A stretch of 64,000 nt of DNA. It comes from Steinernema hermaphroditum (lineage: Eukaryota; Nematoda; Chromadorea; Rhabditida; Steinernematidae). This document shows, piece after piece, positions 1 through 13,500 of this stretch. The position numbers were made by a program, and so were the translations under genes. Every line of letters begins with the position of its first letter. Within the stretch, counting starts at the first letter, position 1. The stretch is taken from positions 15,686,001 through 15,750,000 of the forward strand of contig CM059625.1 of the NCBI GenBank assembly GCA_030435675.1, read 5' to 3'. Under the pieces are notes generated by a model that saw only the letters and a program-made list of their open reading frames with translations, made no database searches and was not told the origin of the DNA.

Positions 1-58
1 GGCAAACCGCAAGCATTGATTAGAGATTACATGAGTACGTCCATTCATCATGAGGTTG

Positions 59-1628
59 TTAAGATTTGGTTTGCGGGCGAGAAGCAGTGGGATGAGTGAA
101 GCCGAGATCCTTCGGCGTGAACGTAATGGCGCTTACTTTTCGGCGAAATACAATCTGCGACATCGCATGACGCAGGGGCCGGCTAAACATTAACCGCGGA
201 ACGGAGTTAAAGAGGATCATGGTCATGAAAGTGAGGTTGGCAGCGCCTTCTTGCCAGTCTCGCGGAAAGAGCGGGTAGATAATGAGAAGCTGTCCTATAA
301 ACGATTATTGGCTTTTTCAATGTTTTTTTTTTTTTACCGGCAACAGCCAGAAAGGCGCTGATCACTGAAGGCAAAATGAGTCGCTTCTCGACACTCATCT
401 TATGTTCCTTTTTGAAGAGTGGGCCTTGACGCTTCGCTTCCATCGTGCTGTTTCGTGGAGATCTGGTCGCGATTTGACGCACGTATTTTGCAACTTGTCG
501 CCAGCAAAGGTAGACGACACAGCCGTACGTGATAAAGGTGGCAGCAATGATGCCAAAGTTGAAAACCATGTAGTACCAGCGAGTGAACGATTTGACATAC
601 GCTTCCCAGTCGGCGGTCTGTCCATAATGTCCTTGTGCATAGTGCAGTCGTTCAAATCTGAATTGTCATTTTCAATCAGCTTTTAACGCTTTTAATCGCC
701 AATTAAGTACACTCATAATGTATCGAAAGAAAAACAAACCCCGGGATGTAGTTCACAATGATCGACTGGCACAAGGACCAAATCCATATGCAGACACAGA
801 TAACGTGACACGTAAACTCCCTCAGCGATTGAAAGAAAATGGGAAAGCGGACACAAGCGAGGCGGGTGAAGGACACAGCCAAGGACAAGTAGCAACTGGC
901 CCACCTAAAATGAGCTCATACAGTTTATTGGGAAATAGCACAATGGCATATTCGAACAGCGTACACAGAATGGAGGAGTCTCTTCTATAGTTGACGTGAA
1001 AAAAAACGCATTTTTTTGGTTAACGTCATTTTTTTCAGGCTAGGGATGCACCGGAACCAACTGGAATCAGTCAGAAGGTCCGGGGTTCGAATCCACCCGC
1101 GAGCAAAACTTTTTTATTTTCGCATTTTCTTGACATAACATTCTGGAAACTGTTTGATTATCTGATTCTACGTAAGCAAAATTTAAATATTCGAAAAAAT
1201 GTGTGGAAAAAGTACATAAAAAAAAGTTATGCTCGCAGGCAGATTCGAACCCCGGACCTTCTGACTGATTCCGGTTCGTTCCGGTTTCCGTTCCGGTGCA
1301 TCCCTACTAAAGACGTCTTGTGTCTCATCTCGCTCCAATCAAAGAATAGATCAACAATTACTTACCAAGCAGTGTTCGTAAGGATGTTCACGAATGGACG
1401 GTAATGTGGAGGCGTAATTTCGCTGTTCGCCATGATGACCAAAGCTTGCCAAGGTCCATAAAGGAAAATCAGACATAAATCGGCCACAACACTGTGAAAC
1501 AGGAATCGGAATCCGACGTAGCTGTGCGACAGTTTCCACATGGCGCGCAGCTCACAGATTTGAAGAAACATCGATCCAAGGCCAAATAAGGCGAAAAAGA
1601 TCGCTACCGGATCCGTGATATTAATCAT
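59..1628 (-). CDS. Nematode 7TM chemoreceptor (Srx/Srsx-like), 4 exons
   Basis: Predicted G-protein-coupled chemoreceptor of the plasma membrane. Exons in order of translation: 1628-1366, 904-713, 657-338, 294-59. They join in phase to give 336 residues. Hydrophobic segments are visible in the right number. Exon 1 holds TM1-2 (FFALFGLGSMFLQICELRA, then FHSVVADLCLIFLYG). Exon 2 holds TM3-4, with an RLACVRFPIFF stretch at the end of TM3 where nematode serpentine receptors carry NRFxAxxFP. Exon 3 holds TM5 and TM6 separated by a basic loop, and exon 4 holds TM7 with a short tail rich in R, K and T. Donors are GTAAGT, GTGTAC and GTAAAA; acceptors end in AG. The start ATG is the first in the open exon 1 and leads straight into TM1. 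Family placement rests on topology and the TM3 motif, so srx versus srsx or another family is uncertain. Ligand unknown. Confidence 0.82.
1041..1306. repeat. Inverted repeat with tRNA-like B box, inside receptor intron 1
   Basis: Left arm 1041-1109 and right arm 1226-1306 are inverted copies, separated by about 115 bases of AT-rich DNA. Each arm contains a perfect pol III B-box core (GGTTCGAATC) next to GTCCGGG. The right arm carries about 20 extra bases of TTCCGG-type repeats. It lies wholly inside the first intron (905-1365) of the chemoreceptor. No cloverleaf forms, so this is a tRNA-derived SINE pair or MITE-like hairpin rather than tRNA genes. Confidence 0.7.
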
Positions 1629-4600
1629 TTCACAAGCCGTCCGCTAGCGTGCACAATGTCACAAAGTCTGAAATTGGAAACACGTTCATTTGCGGCTTTG
1701 CGTGAGGCCTAGATCGCGCGGAACGCGGTAGCAGACTGACTAAACGCGATCTTAAAGGAATTGTGCGGGTGTGGCGAAGTACATATTTTGCTAACATCTT
1801 TTACTATTCAATTTAGAAACGAAGTTAAGTCGGTCTGATTTGTTTTTAGCTTTTGCATTTCTCAGTTTACTGCGAGTCTTCATCGTTAGGTGTTTGATTA
1901 GCGATCAGCCCTTATCACACATTTCCCGTGCCAATAGGACCAGTGAACGTAAATTTTGAACAACAAGGATTTAAAGTAACTTATCAGTTTGTTCATTCAT
2001 TTCTACCATTTCTGAACGACCATCGATCAATGATGTTAGCGTGCGTTCTTTGCATTTTGCCCGACTATGGTCACAGGTAACTGTTCAGCACACAAAAAAC
2101 TCAAATCTAGCCAGGGATCTTGTCTAAGCACGGCACACAGAAAAGTATGCAAGGTATAAGGTACAGAATACGGCTTTAAAAAATGGTTTTTGGCCGGTGA
2201 TCGACCACGGTAGGATAAACAAAAACAAAGCCGCTTATTAATCATCACAGACACTGTTCGACCAAGAACCAGCCAGATGCTTTGCTTTTTGAAAATTAAA
2301 TTAGAATGCACCGTTTGACTCAGTTCATTGTATGCTTTTTTCCTGGAACACACGAAAAGAAGTGGGAACGGGAACGTATTTTTTGAGCTGGGAAACCTTG
2401 TAGCAAAAAAGGATAGAAATACAGCAATTCATTAAACAATTAAATACCGCAGACTCACTAACATTTAGAGACGGTATTCTTGCGTAACATGTAACGTCAA
2501 AAAAGACAAAAAACAATTTTCAGACTACACTTTCAGATAAGTTTCAGTACAATTGGTTAAAAACATGAGTAACTATAACAACTACGACAACTGTCGATGT
2601 AGTTAAGAATACGAAGTCCGGACGAATGTCTGACAACCGTAGATCGTTTAGTCAGCGTGTAGTTTGACGAAAACAGCAAAAGAGAGTGCTTGAAAAAGGA
2701 CTATATTGCAGAAAGCGGTAGCGAAATGAAATTGGAATGAGGAATTTCAGGAACTTATAACCACGAATTGTTCACTGATGACTGCTTTTAAAGAAAGCAC
2801 TAATGCTTAATTTAAGCAATGGATCGAGGAATCGTATATTAGGGTGAATGGAGAAAAAAGAAAAGGGGAATTTTAGCTTTTGTCTCGCAGAACGGAGTTT
2901 AAAGGTTGAGAGACAATGGCGATCCACCCTGGACGTCTGGTACGAACTATGAAGTCATAATGAAAAGTGAGTTTCAATCTTTTCGTGTTAATTGAAAATT
3001 GCTATAATGATACAGTGCTATAAATAGAAACGGCGATTAAGCCAGACATCAGTATGGCGGCAGATTAACTGAAAGATCGTTGCCAATGTTCCTAAACCGT
3101 GGGAAATACAATTGCTTGGAGTAGCAACTATTGATTGGGCAGAATAAAATGTTAATTACCTCCTATACTGTGTGAGGTAGAGGTTACGCACGTTCCAACT
3201 TTTTTTGCCCTTAATTGAACGAAGAAACGCAAACATTAGGGTTCATTGCCACTGTGCTTTCTGGCTTCACCAGATTCTGCTACCATTAGCTTACAGGGTT
3301 AATTACGATTCTAATGGGTATGAATTTTTGTCGCCGGCAAGGCTATGGGAACTTTAGCACCTAGATGGATCGTGTTTTTCAGCTTAAAGGGTATCTATGA
3401 GCATTTGATCTACTTTACATGAGCGACAATTACTATTAATGAAAAAAAAAGAGAAAAAAATCATGAAGGGGTCTCAGGGTTCCATTATGGCAAACACATT
3501 CCACTTGTCTGACGACTTTGAATCGAAATTAAGAAAGCGACAAAATATTGTAGTTGAAAATTTATGGCGAGCTAGCCGGCGGGTTAATTATAAAGACAAT
3601 TTTAGGCATTTCACAGTGAACGGTACTCGATATCTGGCGACTTTCGTTAAGAAACGACTGCGTCTACGGCTTGACCTTCGAAGCGCAACTTTTGGTTAGC
3701 AATTTTACCGTCAGTAAGCCGGTCTGCCAGTTACTAAATATAAACGAGATAGGGACGGTAAACATAAAAGCGTTCAATTTGTGAAGTGCCAAGACGTTTA
3801 CTGGACTTGTGGGACGTCACGTTTCGTTTCACTTCCACACAATTATGAAATGTAGTTCCCTCCTGCCGGATGTATGGTCTGCCACGTTCACTTACCAACA
3901 AAACTTAAGAAGTACATGGGCCCAGTACGCTAGACCTGTAATTGTGCAGCTGTTTACACACAAACATGTAGTCTAGAATCACAAGATAAATAAGGTAAAG
4001 TTCGAACTTCTAAGAAATGAGCGCGTAGTTTGCATCAAAAACAGCTTCCGGCAAAACAAACACATCGAAAGGGATATCCTCTTGGGAAAACGTAAATTCT
4101 CATTGGCAACATAACCCGCCGTGTTTGTTCAGAAAAGGTCGCCCTCGAACAGGTACTGATGCATTATTTCGGAAGACGGAAGATCACGTAGGATTGAGGA
4201 AGCGTAGAACAGCTGAAAAATGTGCCCGCACAAATGGCGGGCCATTGGTATAAAACAGGATTAAGGACCCTTTTTGTTCTTCCCATTCCTGGCCTTCATG
4301 GTGAACATCTGTCACTATAAAGGGTTTTTAAATGAAAAAAGACTTAAACGAAACACTTCACAAGGGCAAGCAAGCTCCTATAGTTATGAAGTAATGATAA
4401 TGTTGATCTGGGGTCACGGGGACAAGGAACAGCATTTTTTGTTCATTGACACAAGTTGCCTTGACGAACGCACGTATACTATTAAAGTACACAAAAAGGA
4501 GATTATTACAGGTGAGATGTGCTCGATAGGTCACATCAGATCGAATGTTCAACCTCACAATTGTATGAAAACACGGTTGGAAGCTCACAGATAGTGATTC

Positions 4601-6011
4601 TAGTTCATAGAAGCTGCGTACAGCGTGTCAGCAACAGCATTGTGAGAATAAGGAAAACGATCCAGCCCCAAAGTCTCAAGAAATTTTTTAGCATGGTGAT
4701 ATTTTTATCTCTGAACTAAGGCCAAACTTTTAACGAGTACATTTTAACGTGTTTTATAAAGAGACTGATGGGAAAGGGGCCAGCTAGGAAATAGTGACTC
4801 TCGGAGAACACGAAAGATGTGGGAAAATGCATTAGACTCGGCAAAATCGGACTATAAAAACAAAGCAGCATCGAGGTAGCAAATATCGGGAAGAGTTCAG
4901 ACTATCCCAATAGCTCGGTTATTTAAGAACTTTCGAAAATATGACGCTTCCATCACTGTACCAATAAACGCAAGCTGTTATTGATGAACTAGAGATAAGC
5001 AAGCAGATAGAAGATTTGACCTATAAATTATCAACAAATGAAGCTTTTGAGCTGAATGGCATGTTTTCTTCGAGGAACGAGAATGTCCTTTTCGTAATTT
5101 GTTCTCATTAGTTTCCTGTCTATTTTCGACCTACCTACAACTTTCATAAATCCAATACATATGGCGCAGCAATTGTTAACCGCGTTCACAAGCTATTCAG
5201 ATCAGCGATAACATATCTGCTATGTCGAAACCATCCTCTAGGTTTGTGGATATATTACAAAGCTATAACTTCATTATGTGTTAGGGCACGCGTAAAAACA
5301 CAAAACAGAAATACATACGCAAAAAAATGTGTTTCTTTCCACGCTATCTTTCATCATGGGATGAAGCAATAAAGAAGCATTACCGCTGGCCAAGATTGGC
5401 CGGTTTGCCTTATATTTCCCTGACAGGTGGTAATTTCCAAGTAACTTTAAAACGTCGTGACTAATTTTATTTTCTTAAACTCTAAGAAACATTACAAGGA
5501 GACTTTTAGAAACAGCCTTCGGTGAGCACCTGCCTATTATTCGAACTTGTTTCTAAGTCGATTAACTGATCGCCATAAATATGGCAGCTAGCGGAAGAAA
5601 AGCTATTTTTGGACCAGTTGCCCACACTGTTTCCGTGACGTTGAGCTTTGTCTATGATAGTGAAGGCTATCCCATGGAAAGATTTTTGTCGGGGATGCAA
5701 AAGACGATCCGCCAGCCACAGCTCCTTTTTATCAAATTTGAGTGGAATAAACAGGATTAGAAAACAAGGCATTTGCCAAAAACATGTTTAATCTCTGCTT
5801 CGAATGGCCTTTCAGTACTACCCTCTTGATATTTTAATTGTTTACAGAATTTTGAGATTTTCTCGTATGTTTCATAGCGAACAAGCTTGCAGAGAACTGC
5901 TTCCAGCTTCAAACATCTCTTTCTAACTTGGAACCATTTTCCAGGGACTTCCTGTGGGGTTCCGGACGTCTTTAACAAAAAGGTCACTTCCTGAATATGG
6001 TAACTGTTTTC
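1629..6011. other. Intergenic, no gene recognised
   Basis: AT-rich sequence between the chemoreceptor start and the foldback element. Short open frames occur (for example 3439-3699 plus) but show no recognisable domain, splice pattern or biased codon use. The first few hundred bases hold the presumed promoter of the chemoreceptor; no clear motif was identified. Confidence 0.5.
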
Positions 6012-6408
6012 GGCTCTATTAGCAAATAGCGGCCAAAAGTATTTTTGGACGGCCAAAAGTATCTTTGGACGGCCAAAACTATTTTCCAACGGCCAAAAGT
6101 CGGAATAGCGGCCAAAAGTATATTTTTAAAGCCAAAAGTTTTTTATCACAATTTTCAATTTTTTTTTTCACAATTTCACAAAATCAACAAATTAGTACAT
6201 AGAACAAACTTAACAGCACATCAGTTATTCTTCTTTGTTTTCTTGTTTCGATGGGTACGTTGTCTGGAAGACGACCGACGATAGGGCGCAGTTGTTGTTG
6301 ACCGGACTCGACCGAAAAATACTTTTGGCCGCTATTCCGACTTTTGGCCGTCCAAAGATACTTTTGGCCGTCCAAAAATACTTTTGGCAGCTATTCGCTA
6401 ATAGGGCC
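6012..6408. mobile_element. Foldback / MITE-like element with internal ~20-bp tandem units
   Basis: Left arm 6012-6128 and right arm 6313-6408 are reverse complements. Both begin, reading from outside in, with CTATTAGC(A/G)AATAGC followed by repeats of CGGCCAAAAGTATxTTTGGA. The left arm has one more ~20-bp unit than the right. The centre (about 6129-6312) is AT-rich and unrelated to the arms. Outer ends are themselves partly palindromic (ATTAGCAAATAGC). No transposase frame is present, so it would be non-autonomous. Target-site duplications were not clear by eye. Confidence 0.75.
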
Positions 6409-7582
6409 CTGTTTTCCATCACTGACCAAATCATATCCGACATTGTGTGTTATAAACGGTTAAGATTTCATTTCATCTTTTCCCATTTAACGAAAACTCA
6501 GTGCCGCAATTATCAGGATAACGGTGGCCATCTTCTTGGTCTTTGACATACACATAAGCTCCTAGAGTGTTGTAGGCACATTATTTGGTAAGTTTGGTAA
6601 AGGAATGTTCATTTACAAGGGGTTTGTTTCTTTCTTTGACAGATCAACAAAGGGGGTTGGGTTATAATTCGAATCGATCCGTGATGTACGCTCAGAAAAA
6701 AACTACCGTAGTTTCGCTCGCTTTACTAGGCTAACGAGCTATCTCGTGTGCTTCTGGGAAGCTTTCGGTCTTTCGGTCTTCTGGGAAGCTTTTCCTGGCC
6801 TCGATTCAAAAGGTTCGTACACAGAGATCACTTTTTGCCTAAGGTAAGCACCTGCTTATTTCTTTGGCATTAGTGGTCGTGTTCGATTATGCGATACAAG
6901 GACTTTGGACTCCAGTAAAAACATACACCTTGATGTCCAATGTGAGCCTTCAACTGGTACAGCTACCAGAAATGAAGGCTTAGACGACCTTTCTCCTCGA
7001 CGACACTATATGCGACTGACAAGTTCACCAACTCGGGAGCATCCGTACCCGCCTCATCCCCCCAGAGACGTGAAGAGGTGCGAGATAAGCACTAATTAGG
7101 CGTACTTCGCTCACACCACATGACAGGACTGCCCATTAGCATGACACCTGTGCCACCATAATCGCTGGCACTTTGCCACGGACGATTACAAGACAACGAG
7201 AAAGGCATTTATTATTGGCACCGTGTGATTTTCATCAATGCGAGTTTGGGAACATCGTGAGCGGAGGGGACGGGACACATTCGAAACGATTAAGTAGTGG
7301 ATGGCCAGTGATGCACTGGTTAATGTACATATGAGACTGCGACACAGGAAAACAACAAAACACAGTTTAACACAACAACATGTACACAGAAACGATATTT
7401 ACAATAGATTGAGGAATTCGGGTGGTGAGTTACTATACGTGTAGTATATTATACAGGTGTCGTGAAACCGTGGAAGTCTCTGTTTCGACCCTCGGTCATT
7501 GGAGTCGACGGAGTTGAACCCTCGAGGGGTTCTTTCCTAAAAGTGTGACTAAGGGCAATTACATTATTTTCGACGCGATTGC
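6409..7582. other. Intergenic / 3' flank of the first AMOP gene
   Basis: Between the foldback element and the stop codon of the minus-strand AMOP gene. It contains a short local duplication near 6750-6800 (CTTCTGGGAAGCTTT twice). A plus-strand open stretch at 6905-7099 has no recognisable domain. The proximal part is presumably 3' UTR of the gene at 7583-14622. Confidence 0.45.
7208..7213 (-). other. Possible poly(A) signal AATAAA for the first AMOP gene
   Basis: TTTATT on the plus strand reads AATAAA on the minus strand, 370 bases beyond the stop at 7583. It is the nearest canonical signal I found in the right orientation. Use is inferred. Confidence 0.35.
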
Positions 7583-10500
7583 TTACTCCGGTTCGTTTCT
7601 CATTGGGGTTAGTAGTGGCTGTTTTTGCGGACTTGGGGTATTGGGGGTGTGAGTGTCTCGAAGGAACGGTTGGCTAGCGGTGTCGTCGAGAGATGTTCCC
7701 TTTGGAGGGTAATATCCAGGATAACCCTAGAATTGGGAGTACAGTTTGTACCACATGATGATTGTCAAAGTCTTACCCTGTTGTCCTGGTATGGCGTGAC
7801 GACTCTCTTGTCTCTGGCTTTCTTCTTTTGGTTCTCTTTAACGCACCAGCAGCACATGAATATCATCATTATCACCTTGAACGAATTGATGACTTAGGCG
7901 ATGCATGGAAAGATGTTCGCTTACCAGGATGACACCGAGCAGTCCTAGGATCGCGGCGAGCCACTTCAGGAAGTTTTCCTTTTCACGTGATCGACACCAC
8001 GGTTGTTCTCCCTTGTTCCACTGGAATCTGTAGTCGTTTGGCCTGTTGTAGTCCGCCACCATAGAACCTTAATGATGACAATGTTGCACTGGCTACATAG
8101 AAACTACCGTAGTTTTTTCATAACCCCCTTTGGACCTATTGTGCATAAGGCATTGCTGCGTAATTACTCCCGAATTTGCTGGTTTTTCCTCCCTTGTCTT
8201 TGCTTGAATTTTGCGAATGACGCTTTTTATCTATTTCTGTCAACGCTGACGTATCTACCCCACATGGGACTGCTCTATTTCATAGAATGAGTGCGTCAAT
8301 CCGCGTGTTAATTGGCTATATGAGGGTTATAATCTAGACAAGTTGCTGTTGTTGACAGTGTCCGAGGTTCACACATGCTCTACACTTTAATGACGTCAAT
8401 GAGGAAAAGGCTTACATTTGTAATTGTAGTCTCCCTTGATCCAATGGGTCTGAGCGCATTCGAAACGGGCCGAGTCGGTGTCCAGATAGGCAGACCCAAC
8501 TGAGGGAACCTTGATCATATATTCAGGGTATTCGATGTTGATTGGTCCACAGCTGTTGTCTGAAAGTTCAAATTATCAAGAATGTTTTCGAGGGAACATC
8601 TCCTACATTGTCTGATGGCAGACATTCTGTCGATAGTGAACGAATCCCACCTGGCCATAGCCGCTTCGGCAAGGGTTCTTGCATTCAACATGGTGTAGTC
8701 GAAGAAGCAGGGGACCTGAAATTTTCAATGCCTTAGAATTGGTTTTCCGGTATAAAAGGCTTACGTTATCGCCGCATAGGGATACAATGTCGGCTGGATG
8801 ATCAGGGCATCTTCTACCGTACTCTTCGTAGACAAGGCTCTGCATCGGCTGCGCGTTAACTGAAGAGCGATGAAGAAATGAAGGGGAATATTTACTTACT
8901 TGGTCGATTTTCTAAATCACGGCAGTTCTTTACCAGTTGTGTGACGTCCACTCCGGTTTTTGGGTGGAAACGGTAGGGGCCACTAAAATTAATGTATGAT
9001 TAACGAGTTTTTTGCTTAAGGAGTTGCACAATTACGATCAGATTACGGTTATTGGTCATCAACGAGTAGATAGCTCTACGAGTTGTCAGAATTATCGAAA
9101 CATACAGTGAGTATTCCGGCGCAGTCTTGTAGATTCCTTCACTTCTCATGGATGCCTCTGGGAATACATCGAACTTCTTGTCTTCGTCCTTACTGGATGT
9201 GAACATATTCGATAAGGGAATCGTTCCGTACGATCCGGGTTGGTTGATCTCGGAGCCGGCCTCACCACTACCAGGAACACGGTCTAAAGAAAAATAATAT
9301 AAATAGCCATATATATTTAATTTTCTACATTGTTGGATGATCTGCTGCCGATAGGTCTCCGAGTTGACCTCGTTGAAAGTCAATCCTTGGAAAGCAGATC
9401 CAGCGCTCTGGTCAGGGAACGGTCGGATAAGGCCAGAAACCCGAGGAAGATGGTATTGCTCGCGTAACTGTTGTTCGCGAGTTTTGTCTCCATCAGGGCG
9501 CTAAACAACGTCCTATAGTAAGGTAGGAGGACTACCACTTACGACTCCGTATTGAGGGGGAACACTAATTTGGACGTCCAGAAGGCCCATACTTTCCTGA
9601 TAGTTCGGCAAACGGTCGATGTCGATAGCATAAGACTCGCGAATTCTGATGCCGATCTGAGCCTCTTCGAGGACAACGTAGACTTCGGGTTGACCACGCT
9701 CTACGTTGTTCACATAAACGAGGATTCCCTTGAAGCGTTGGATTCTCATCGTGTCGAAGTATCGAAGGATGTTGCCAACAATAACACTTGTACGGTAGCG
9801 GAATCGTCGAGTGTCTCCTCGAGCGAGAACGTGGACTCTGTCGGTACCGCTAGCTTCAATAGCGATTCCAGTGATTACGGTGGCGTTAGTTGGCTGCACA
9901 AGGTTGGCTTGGGAAGTCGCTTTTCCCCAAAGACCAAAATCGACACGACGATCTGGGTAGCGCTCCAGGCGGACCTGGATTCGCACTTCTGGAGTGGTCA
10001 GCGTTTTCGGAATGTACAGAAGAGTGTACACTCCAGGCTCGTTGAAGACAAACTTGTCGTTGTCGATGGTGTTGAACGTTCCAGCACCAAACGCCTCTCC
10101 AATGGCTGGCGGCTGATATTGCTGACATCCACTGCTCGGCCGTCTCCAGTAGAACATCTGGCAGCGGGCCTTGGCAAACTTGCAGCACAAGAAGTAGGGC
10201 ATGTAGTCGTGATGGAAAGTGCTGAGACCGGGCACTTCATACTGGCCCATATACGGCGCCGTGCCGAATTCGTAGGCTCTAGTGGGGAAACCGGGGTTGT
10301 ATGGTGTTTCTTGGATGACTTTGATGACCGGCTGGTAACTTGTTTGCATCAGTTTACCATTGAGATCGTAGCAGCAGACTTGACCGTAGTGAGTGGGGAA
10401 CCTCCTGAAAATAAGAAATGATATAGAATGATATACTAGTACTAAAATTATTAGTAAAATGATGCGTTTATATGTGTTAAATAATCGTACTTACACAGTA

Positions 10501-13500
10501 TTTCGGCTATCGTAATTGCGACCGCTATCAGCATACGACCCATAGATGTTTTGCGCGGACATGTAGCAGTTGTTTGCTCCAATCATAGCCGTGCAGGTCA
10601 CGTCACGGAACGTCTGCGAGCATCGCGGATGGGGCATGTATCGTCCAAGATCCATCTTAGCTTGAGCTTCCACACAAGGGCAAGAAGCGTTCGTCTCCGT
10701 GTCTCTGATGAAGTTAAACTGGGCACCGTCCTCGTCGTACCAATCGTGACACATTTCGGTGGCCTTCTTGACGATAAACTCCTCGCGTGCTTTCTGGTCA
10801 GTCGGGTTGAACGACGTTGTTGAGAACTTGTTGTTATAAGATGTCCACAGCCAGTGGATGGAGATGGGAGCGGACACAAGGCTAAACAATAACAGTTGAG
10901 AAATTGCTCTTTGTGGTGAATGTCGCACCCAGGATAAAGCTCCCCAGCATGAAGAACATCCGTTTGACTGGCCTTAATTGGGGCGAGCTTCAGGTATCCA
11001 AGTCGATAGGTGTAAAGCTCGTTCATTCTCTCCCAGTCGGTCATATACCATTGTTCGACTCGGTTGATGTCAATCATTTCTTCTTGAGCTTTCCATCGGT
11101 ATTCTGGGGTATTTCTGTTCTGGATGGTCGCCAACCGACATAACGTTCTGTGATGAGGTGAAAACTTTTTGATCTAAAAAAAACGGATAATTTTATTTAC
11201 AACCGAATGACAGTATACCGTCTCATCCTTAGCCTCCTTGTATCCGATAACGTAGAGTCCTAGAGTTGTAGCATAGATGGCATCATCACTAATCCTGATG
11301 TATTGCTGAGTGTTAAATATTTCTGGATTTGTGAAGTTCCTAGGGAACCACGTGATTTTCATGTGCTAAACAAGTCGTATCTAGATCATTTGCTTCTAGA
11401 CTGGAGCTCACCTGATCAGTTATGGGATTTTTGAACCACTTGTATACATTGCCTATGTCCAGCCTCATCGGATCTAATGTTGGGGGCACTGAAAAAGATA
11501 TAAGTTGTGGAAATACCGGAGAAAGGCATACCAAAGTATATGTAGCCCACGAACGCTTTTTCATCGTTTGCACCTTGACTTTGTGGTTGGAAGTAGACGG
11601 TCTTCGTTCCCCAGTCAAATATCTTGGGAAGCGTACACCTAGCCAGTGATGGATTGATCACTTGGCAAGGGGCTGGCTGAAAGGAGATGTGTTCAATGAC
11701 AGAACTGCTATGAGTCGCATTTTACCTGTCGCTGTTCAATCATCAAAACATATGTTTGGGTTCGATCCAAGCAGAGAGCATTGACATCAACGGTCATTTC
11801 TCCCAGCATGTTCACAATGTTGGGGTAGATCAACATCGGGTCTAAGATCAAAAAGATTATAATTGATGTTTGGAACCTCTCCAATTTTCTATATAGTTCA
11901 TGATTTTGTACACAGCTTAGTAAATGTGCGAACATAGCTGTGGTTTGTTTTGTACCTTTTGCAGAAGCACGTTTACCTCCTTTATATATAGCCAAAACCG
12001 CAATTTTGAATGGTGTTTGCTCTTTAGATTTCCTTAAACACTTACATGTGCCTCCAGTCTTGTTGGAACATCCAGCCGGTCTGACGACATCGTCCACACG
12101 GAACATGTACCTTCCCCTCACCATATGCGGAACACCCGACCTCTGCGACAGAATGCTGGGCTGATTCTTGAACTGCTGCGACGGGTCAATAGGCACCATT
12201 CCGGTATGGTTACCGCCGTTGAACAAAGCCTGACAACGACCCATACGACCGTTATCCATGATGTCAGAAGCATCGTAACCGAGCTTGTCGTAGTTAATGA
12301 TGACATAACTGAGTCTTCCGGGCTAAATAGTTTTATTTTGTTATTTGTTTTGTGTGGTGCTTGAGCAACCTGATCTGTGAGCCAGATGACTTGATACGTG
12401 GAGAGTCTTCCCGCAGTTGCCGATTCTCTTGAAGCGACGGAAGTCGCCAGATTGTGCCAGGTGACCACAACTGCTGCGTCGGCCCTAAACGCGGCGGCTC
12501 CGGCGACTCCCTCTGAAATTGCTCATAGAGCATACATCGCTGACTCATTTTAAAAGTGGTCTTTCTTTGCTCTTGTTGGCATAGTACAATCGATACAATG
12601 GTCAGGAGTGTTCACAACTCTTCCTGGTCGATCGCTCATAAAAACGGTTTCGCAAAAATGGAAAAAGTTTTTGTTGGTTTGCGGGCACTCTTGATAGCGA
12701 ATGCCAATATTTACGGGGGTTATCTACGCAGCTGATTCAGCATGTTTTCGCGCCAATCTGTGATGTGCATCGATATTTCGGCAAAATGCAAATCGTACGG
12801 ACGGAGAATTAACAAATTACCTTGCAGCCATCTCATCATCTCATCGAGGAAGTAGTCGCTGTTCTGATCACATTGGACGTAAGAGTATTGGCCGGTATTG
12901 GGGCAGCTCTGGAAGGGAATACGAGTAAAAGTCAACATTAGAAACATACATAAATGCAAAAAGCTCAACCCCAAAGCCACAAAATTCAGCTTATCGTACA
13001 GTTTGAGTAAGATTGACGTATAGAGGTTGGCTCAAAATGGGCATCTAGACATCTAGACAGAAATCTAGCTGAAGTCTAGAAAGCTATTCAGGCCGCTTAT
13101 TTCGTTTTTCGCTCCTGTTTTTCGTTTTCTCACCGATCTAACCTTAGTATGCTCATGGATATAACATTTTAGGTTTACATCAATCTAGATACTCTTTTCT
13201 GGTCATCCTTAGTCATCAAGAGCAGAACTGATGAGCCGTTGCTTTTTTTGGTTTGAGTCTTCTGGGAAAACTGTCCCTGTAGCTTCAGAACGAACGATTT
13301 TCTGTTCGCATAGCATCTGGTAATCAGTTCTACCTTTAAAAAACCAATTGGCCCCGATAACGGATCACAATTTTATGTGTACCGCTAAAACTTTTATGAT
13401 CTTTGACTGTCTTTCTTCAAATGTAGTGTGTATTAACCTGAGTGCGAGTCCCGAAGTACGACGAACCAGACATGGTGCCGCCTTGGTTCAAGTTGTTGTT

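Noticed and set aside
3439..3699. 86-codon plus-strand frame
   Set aside because: AT-rich, begins in a poly-Lys stretch, with no domain, splice signals or neighbours to support it.
6012..6408. CRISPR-like array of ~20-bp repeats
   Set aside because: The repeats are in inverted arms, contiguous without unique spacers, and the genome is eukaryotic; it is a foldback element.
5757..6443. Open frames through the foldback arms (translations with repeated GRPK/QKYFW)
   Set aside because: They arise from the tandem inverted units and are mirrored on both strands.
9552..10421. Long plus-strand open frame of 289 codons
   Set aside because: It is the complement of the 862-base VWD-containing exon of the minus-strand AMOP gene, which has domain homology and splice signals.
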